Of a stretch of DNA of 64,000 bases, positions 59,544 through 64,000 are shown in pieces. The DNA lies in contig DASWKF010000017.1 of NCBI GenBank assembly GCA_036396795.1, positions 124,001-188,000 of the forward strand. Direction: 5' to 3'. Origin of the DNA: JAHEEM01 sp036396795 (GTDB lineage: Bacteria; Pseudomonadota; Gammaproteobacteria; Steroidobacterales; Rariloculaceae). Position numbers and translations under genes: made by a program. Position 1 is the stretch's first letter; the number at the start of each line of letters is the position of its first letter. A model generated the notes under the pieces. It searched no databases. It worked only from the letters and a program-made list of their open reading frames with translations, and was not told where the DNA came from.

Positions 59544-59851
59544 GGTTCGATCGACTCCTTAAAAAAGCAAGCGCCGAGAGCGCTTCGACTATGACCGGAC
59601 ATTCCAGTCGATTGTTACTCGTCGGCGACGATTTACCGTCATCGGCGAGATGGGTAGAATCCAAACGCAGTGCCCCTGGATCCTAATGGACTCGCGCCGA
59701 GGCCCAGCGGATTCTAACTCCGCGCTAGCAGTAGGATATGGGTGCTCGAGTTCTCCTTAAGTTTATAGTGCCGGCCACGGGCTGCAAGCCTAGAAAAGCA
59801 GAGACGCCGCTACCGTGGCAGGGGGTTGCCTTGATCGAACGCGAGAGACTG
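59544..59851. other. 308-base divergent gap between the MNIO pair and the propeller lipoprotein gene
   Basis: It holds the MNIO ribosome site (59552-59562 area), a minus-strand terminator hairpin and the upstream region of the lipoprotein gene. On the minus strand only a 17-codon frame (starting ATGACG, ending TAG) is open. No Cys-rich precursor gene was found on either strand. Confidence 0.6.
59561..59585 (-). terminator. intrinsic terminator just upstream of the MNIO gene
   Basis: Read on the minus strand: AAGCGC, loop TCTCG, GCGCTT, GC, then six T. The 6-bp stem plus T-run fits a Rho-independent terminator or attenuator. It sits about 18 bases before the MNIO start codon. Confidence 0.65.
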
Positions 59852-61489
59852 ATGACAACGAAAACGATGCCAATTTCAGGTGCTTGCGTGTTGTTTGCGA
59901 TGCTGTTTGGCCTGACGGCTTGCGGCGGCGTGGACATGCCTGAATCCACGGGCGGCAACGGCACCGCGATGACCGAGGCGGAGCCGCCACGCTCGCTGGC
60001 GCAGGTTCACTACCTCAAGGCTTCGAATACCGGCTACGGCGATCAATTCGGGACGGGCGGCACACTGCTCGGTGACGCCGTCGCCCTGAGCGACGACGGC
60101 ACCACCCTGGCCGTGGGCGCGAGCTTCGAAAGCAGCGGCGCCACCGGGATCAACGGCGATCAGACGGACGACTCCGTCTATGGCGCTGGCGCGGTCTACG
60201 TGTTCGACCATGACGGCGATACGTGGACCGAGCAGGCCTATGTCAAGGCGTCGAACACCGGGATCACCGACAACTTCGGCTACGCCGTCGAGCTCAGCGC
60301 CGACGGCAACACCATGGTCGTGTCGGCTTATTTCGAGGCCAGCAGCGCAACCGGCATCAACGGCGACGAGTCCGACGACTCGATTCCTCAAGCCGGAGCC
60401 GTCTACGTGTTCACGCGCGACGGTGAGACTTGGGGCCAGCAGGCCTACATCAAGGCCTCCAACACCGGGCACATGCCCGCAGACGAGAACGAGATCGGTG
60501 ACGGCGATCAGTTCGGGTTCTCGATCGCGCTCAGCGACGACGGTAACGTGCTCGCGGTGGGCGCGATAGCCGAGGACAGCGCCGCGACCGGCATCAACGG
60601 TGATCAGGCCGACAACTCCGCGCTTTCGGCGGGGGCGGTCTACCTGTTCGAGCGCCAGGGCGGAACTTGGTCTCAGCAGGCCTACGTCAAGCCGAGCAAC
60701 ACCGGGGCCGGGGACCTGTTCGGCTACTCCATGTCGCTGACCGCCGACGGCAACACGCTCGCCGTGGGCAGCTACGACGAAGACGGCTCGCTCTCCGGCA
60801 CGAATGACGTGCAGAACGACGATCAGAATGGCTCGGGCGCGGTCTATGTTTTCGAGAGAGAAGGGGACACCTGGGTCCAGACCGCGTATCTCAAGGGCTC
60901 CTATGTCGAGCAGAACGACTCTTTCGGAGTCGTCGTCGACCTGAGCGACGACGGCACCACACTTGCCGCCACGGCATTGGACGAGGACAGCTTCGCCATC
61001 GGCGTCAACCCGGTGCCGGAGCCCGACTGGGAGTCGGATACCTCGACGGGCGGGGTCTACGTCTTCGTCAAACAGGGCGACGACTGGGTGCAGCAAGCCT
61101 ACCTCAAAGCCTCCAACACCGGCCGTGAGGATTGGTTCGGATCACGGATGGATCTGAGCGGCGACGGTAACACGCTTATCGCCGGCGCGCAGCTGGAGGA
61201 CAGCGGCTCCAGCGGAATCGACGGGGAGCAGAACGACGACAGCGCCCAGGAAGCCGGGGCCGCCTATCTGTTTTATCGGGAAGGCACGCAATGGAATCAG
61301 CGCGCTTATATCAAAGGCTCGAACACGGAGGCCTACGACGAGTTCTCCAGCTCCTTGAGCTTGAGCCGTGACGGCCATATCGTGGCGATCGGCGCGCGCG
61401 GCGAGGACGGCTCCGCCGTCGGCATCGACGGCGATGAGGCGGACAACTCGGCGGACGAGGCGGGAGCGGTCTACCTGTTCAGTTTCTGA
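59852..61489 (+). CDS. FG-GAP-type seven-repeat beta-propeller lipoprotein
   Basis: 545 residues from MTTKTMPISGACVLFAML, with lipobox FGLTAC (Cys about 25). Seven repeats of about 65-75 residues follow, each beginning with a variant of AYxKASNTG-x-x-D-x-FG, then a L-S-x-D-G-x-T-L-A-V-G strand, GATGINGD, and AGAVYVF-x-R-x-G-x-x-W. The acidic DGD/DDS loops look like FG-GAP calcium sites. Seven repeats would close one propeller. The upstream Met that would extend the frame lacks a signal. Probably outer-membrane-attached; ligand unknown. Confidence 0.85.
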   Translation: MTTKTMPISGACVLFAMLFGLTACGGVDMPESTGGNGTAMTEAEPPRSLAQVHYLKASNTGYGDQFGTGGTLLGDAVALSDDGTTLAVGASFESSGATGINGDQTDDSVYGAGAVYVFDHDGDTWTEQAYVKASNTGITDNFGYAVELSADGNTMVVSAYFEASSATGINGDESDDSIPQAGAVYVFTRDGETWGQQAYIKASNTGHMPADENEIGDGDQFGFSIALSDDGNVLAVGAIAEDSAATGINGDQADNSALSAGAVYLFERQGGTWSQQAYVKPSNTGAGDLFGYSMSLTADGNTLAVGSYDEDGSLSGTNDVQNDDQNGSGAVYVFEREGDTWVQTAYLKGSYVEQNDSFGVVVDLSDDGTTLAATALDEDSFAIGVNPVPEPDWESDTSTGGVYVFVKQGDDWVQQAYLKASNTGREDWFGSRMDLSGDGNTLIAGAQLEDSGSSGIDGEQNDDSAQEAGAAYLFYREGTQWNQRAYIKGSNTEAYDEFSSSLSLSRDGHIVAIGARGEDGSAVGIDGDEADNSADEAGAVYLFSF

Positions 61490-61514
61490 CGCCGTCCGGG
61501 CCCGAGCGGTCCGG

Positions 61515-62096
61515 TTACTCCAGCGCGCTCCTGGGCGAAACCTCGACCTCGACGCGGAACATCACTTCGCCGCCGGCGACACTGGACAGGAAGTCCATGC
61601 CGTAGGCGGCCCGCTCGAGGCCGCCGCGGCCGCTGAAACCCGCGACCTGCATGCCCTGCCGGTTGACGCCGATCTTGTTCTGAACGATCTCGAGGGACAG
61701 CGGGCGGGTGACCCCGAGCATCGTCAGAGAGCCGTCGACGCGCAGCCGTCGATCGTCGATCGGAACGATCTGCGTGGAGATAAACCGGATCTCGGGGTGC
61801 TCGGCCACGTTGAAAAACGCATCGGTGAGCAGGCGCGCATTCAGCTCGTCGTCGAACACGTCGATGCTGTCCGCCGGGATCGTGATGTCGAGGCGGCTTG
61901 CCGTCGGGTCTTCGGGGTCGAACTCGAGTGTGCCGCTGAAACGGCGGAAGTGCCCGAACATGGTCGAGTAGCCTTGGTGCTCGTATTCGAAGAAGATTCT
62001 CGAATGCAACATGTCGAAATCGTACGGCTGGGTTTCGGCCGCGGCGTTGCGAGCGAATATGGCGGTGAGGGCAAACAAAGCGATTCGATATTTCAT
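61515..62096 (-). CDS. YceI family exported protein
   Basis: 193 residues from MKYRIALFALTAIFARNAAAE (signal). The YceI lipocalin-like fold is shown by YDFDMLHSRIFFEYEHQGYSTMFGHFRRFSGTLEFDP, ITIPADSIDVFDDELNARLLTDAFFNVAEHPEI and the final FRVEVEV strand, each as the family pattern. YceI proteins bind polyisoprenoids. It is convergent with the lipoprotein gene and divergent from the dehydrogenase. Confidence 0.93.
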   Translation of the reverse strand: MKYRIALFALTAIFARNAAAETQPYDFDMLHSRIFFEYEHQGYSTMFGHFRRFSGTLEFDPEDPTASRLDITIPADSIDVFDDELNARLLTDAFFNVAEHPEIRFISTQIVPIDDRRLRVDGSLTMLGVTRPLSLEIVQNKIGVNRQGMQVAGFSGRGGLERAAYGMDFLSSVAGGEVMFRVEVEVSPRSALE

Positions 62097-62224
62097 GACG
62101 TCGACAACCATCTCCGGCTCGCTACAGGCGCTGTTTTGTAAGGCAGCCGATCCTAGCTTGAGTTCCTCACGCGCACCACGTTATTCTGGGCTTTCATATC
62201 GTCTGCCGCGCAAGGAGTCCGGCA

Positions 62225-64000
62225 ATGGCCTACACGCTACTCGGTAAAGACTTCGTTCCGCCGGATGTACGCGCCAAGGTTACCGGTCAAGCCCGCTACG
62301 CGGAGGACTTTCGCGCCGACGGCATGCTGTTCTGCCGGTTGCTGACGAGCCCGGTGCCGCATGCCAGGGTCCGAAACGCGGATCTGACCGAAGCGCTCGA
62401 CATGGAAGGGGTCGTGGCAGTGTTGACCGCCGACGAGGTGCCGAGCTTCGACGCGCCTGCGGGGCCGATTCTCACGAACGAGCCGCTGTTCGTCGGCGAT
62501 CCGATACTGGCGCTCGCGGCCGTCGACGAAACCACGGCGCAGAACGCGATCGAGCGCATCCGGCTGGATCTCGAGCCGCTGCCTTTCACGGTCGACCCGC
62601 TGCAAAGCTTGTACCCCGGCGGGCCGAATGCGCGCAGCGACGCCAATGTCGCCAGTGCGATGTCGGGGGCGCTCACGACAGTGAAGTGGAACGCGCGCGA
62701 CTTCGCCGCCGTGAGCCCCGGGCAACTGCCGATGGGCGATCCCGTGGAAGAGTGGAGCTTCGGCGATATCGACGCCGGATTCGCCGACGCGGCGCTGGTG
62801 CTGGACGAGACTTTCGTGACCGCGGGCGTCTCCCACCACAGCATGGAACCGCGCAGCGCGATGGCGTATTGGCAAAACGGCAAGTGTTATCTGCACGGCT
62901 CGACTCAGAGCCAGACAGCCGTCATGCCGGACCTGCCCGGTCTGTTGGGCGTCGGTCTGGACGACATCGTCTATATCGCGGAGTACTGCGGCGGCGGCTT
63001 CGGCTCCAAAGCCAGGGCCTACCCTGTCATGGCGATACCGGCGCTCATGGCGAAGAAGGCCCAGCGCCCCGTCATGCTGCGCATCAGCCGCGCCGAGGAA
63101 TTCTACGTCGGCTCGGCCAGACCCGGATTCCAAGGCCGGATCAAGATGGGCTTTCGCGCCGACGGCCGCGTGACCGCGGTCGATCTCTATATCGTCCAAG
63201 AGAACGGCCCGTACAGCGGTTTCGACGATTTCGACGCGGCGGCCTCCGCCGTGACGCTGCTCTATCAACCGCTGTCGATGCGGTTCCGCGCGGTGCCCGT
63301 GCAGACGAACACGCCGCCGCGCGGCGCGATGCGTGGCCCGGGCGAAAATCAGATCGCCGTTGCGGTGGAGCCGTTGATCGACAAAGCGGCGGCCGACCTG
63401 GGCCTGGACCGTCTCGCGATTCGACGGATCAATGCCGCCGACAACAACGCCAAGTACTATGCCGATCAAGGTCCGGTGACGAGCGCCTACCAACGCGAAG
63501 CGCTGGAAATGGGCGCCGAGGCCATCGACTGGTCGGCGCTGCTTGCGCGCAGCGGCCAGCGGCAAGGGCCCAAGGTCATCGGCATCGGCGTCGGCCAGGC
63601 GTTCCATCCAGCGGGGCGCAACGGTTACGACGGTCTCGTGCGCGTGGCCCCTGACGGCAAGCTGCACATACACAGCGGCGCCGGGAATCTCGGCACGTAT
63701 TCCCACACGGGCACGTCGCGCGTGGCCGCCGAGATTCTGAAATGCAACTGGGACAACTGCGTGGTCGAGCGCGGCGACAGCCGCAAGCATCTGCCGTGGA
63801 GCCCGACGCAGAGCGGCAGCAATACCTCGTTTACGATGACGCGCCAGAATTACGTCGCCGCGATGGACGCGCTTGCGAAGCTCAAGGAGATCGCCGCGCT
63901 CGAGTTCGGCGGCGCGCCCGAGGACTTCGACGTCGCCGACGAGAGAGTCTTCAAGATCGCAGATCCGGCAGTGTTCTTGAGCTATGCCGCCGCCGCGCAG
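62225..64000 (+). CDS. xanthine dehydrogenase family molybdopterin subunit, 5' part
   Basis: The open frame runs off the right edge; 592 residues are visible from an ATG with AAGGAG upstream. N-terminal aldehyde-oxidase-type domain (VTGQARYAEDFRADGMLFCRLL, ALDMEGVVAVLTADEVP), then molybdopterin-binding domain with CGGGFGSKA (about residue 257), PPRGAMRGPGENQ and GAGNLGTYSH. This is a CoxL/aldehyde oxidase large-chain type. The catalytic Glu would be past the edge. No Fe-S or FAD subunit lies upstream, so they must be downstream or elsewhere. Confidence 0.92.
   Translation, partial: MAYTLLGKDFVPPDVRAKVTGQARYAEDFRADGMLFCRLLTSPVPHARVRNADLTEALDMEGVVAVLTADEVPSFDAPAGPILTNEPLFVGDPILALAAVDETTAQNAIERIRLDLEPLPFTVDPLQSLYPGGPNARSDANVASAMSGALTTVKWNARDFAAVSPGQLPMGDPVEEWSFGDIDAGFADAALVLDETFVTAGVSHHSMEPRSAMAYWQNGKCYLHGSTQSQTAVMPDLPGLLGVGLDDIVYIAEYCGGGFGSKARAYPVMAIPALMAKKAQRPVMLRISRAEEFYVGSARPGFQGRIKMGFRADGRVTAVDLYIVQENGPYSGFDDFDAAASAVTLLYQPLSMRFRAVPVQTNTPPRGAMRGPGENQIAVAVEPLIDKAAADLGLDRLAIRRINAADNNAKYYADQGPVTSAYQREALEMGAEAIDWSALLARSGQRQGPKVIGIGVGQAFHPAGRNGYDGLVRVAPDGKLHIHSGAGNLGTYSHTGTSRVAAEILKCNWDNCVVERGDSRKHLPWSPTQSGSNTSFTMTRQNYVAAMDALAKLKEIAALEFGGAPEDFDVADERVFKIADPAVFLSYAAAAQ

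Noticed and set aside
62237..63790. Long - strand open frame opposite the molybdopterin subunit
   Set aside because: Antisense of a well-recognised XDH-type gene; His/Arg-rich composition.

Overview
The window reads as chromosome of a high-GC (mid-60s % by eye), uncultured-looking gammaproteobacterium. Three gene neighbourhoods support this: tRNA-Leu/rnr/rlmB with rpsF-rpsR-DUF2232-rplI-dnaB; ffh with rpsP-rimM-trmD-rplS; and gcvR-bcp divergent from dapA and a bamC-position lipoprotein. A SUF-only Fe-S operon with its own Rrf2 regulator and remnants of an MSHA pilus cluster suggest a deep branch near the Xanthomonadales/Steroidobacterales type, but nothing here fixes the genus. No rRNA, IS element, prophage or CRISPR array was seen.

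Region by region. (A) 1-13000, accessory and mostly exported proteins on the + strand: the end of a Vgb-like propeller gene, four long DUF6152 proteins, an alpha/beta hydrolase, a metallo-beta-lactamase (MBL) fold enzyme carrying two EF-hand loops, a tandem pair of lectin-like proteins, a TonB-N-terminus-like protein, PhzF, bactofilin, a second MBL protein and a dihaem cytochrome c. (B) 13000-18000: a membrane protein, an NnrU-family protein and a complete ECF transporter (S component, duplicated ATPase, T component). (C) 18000-22600: a Tat-exported amidohydrolase, a short DUF6152 protein, and an MSHA deletion scar in which an MshI-like N-terminus is joined to an MshO-like C-terminus, followed by mshP. 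An outer-membrane barrel gene comes next. (D) 22600-29650: tRNA-Leu(CAG), rnr, rlmB, and the S6/S18/L9/DnaB operon with a candidate S6:S18 leader. (E) 29650-33450: an FHA / PP2C / CHASE2-kinase signalling module on the - strand, lying between dnaB and radA. (F) 33590-45950: radA, a CorC-type protein, ffh, rpsP-rimM-trmD-rplS, a TRAP transporter with a TatT subunit, sppA and an Hsp15-like gene. (G) 45980-52830: sixA-like, then sufT, sufU, sufS, sufD, sufC, sufB and the rrf2 regulator, read right to left from a promoter with two 11-bp operator-like repeats. (H) 52990-64000: class I aldolase, BepA-like protease, bcp-gcvR, dapA and the small lipoprotein, an orphan bufferin-type MNIO/DUF2063 pair, a seven-repeat propeller lipoprotein, YceI, and the start of a molybdopterin hydroxylase large subunit cut by the window edge.

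How it fits together. Core functions (translation, replication, secretion, Fe-S assembly, lysine synthesis) occupy conserved operons. The first 20 kb looks like a lineage-specific periplasmic toolkit: most products have signal peptides, all five DUF6152 proteins place His-His at the predicted mature N-terminus, and redox or hydrolytic enzymes sit among them. The most interesting leads are that His-His pattern, the EF-hand MBL enzyme, the MSHA scar, the precursor-less bufBC pair with a terminator just upstream, and the tandem suf operator.
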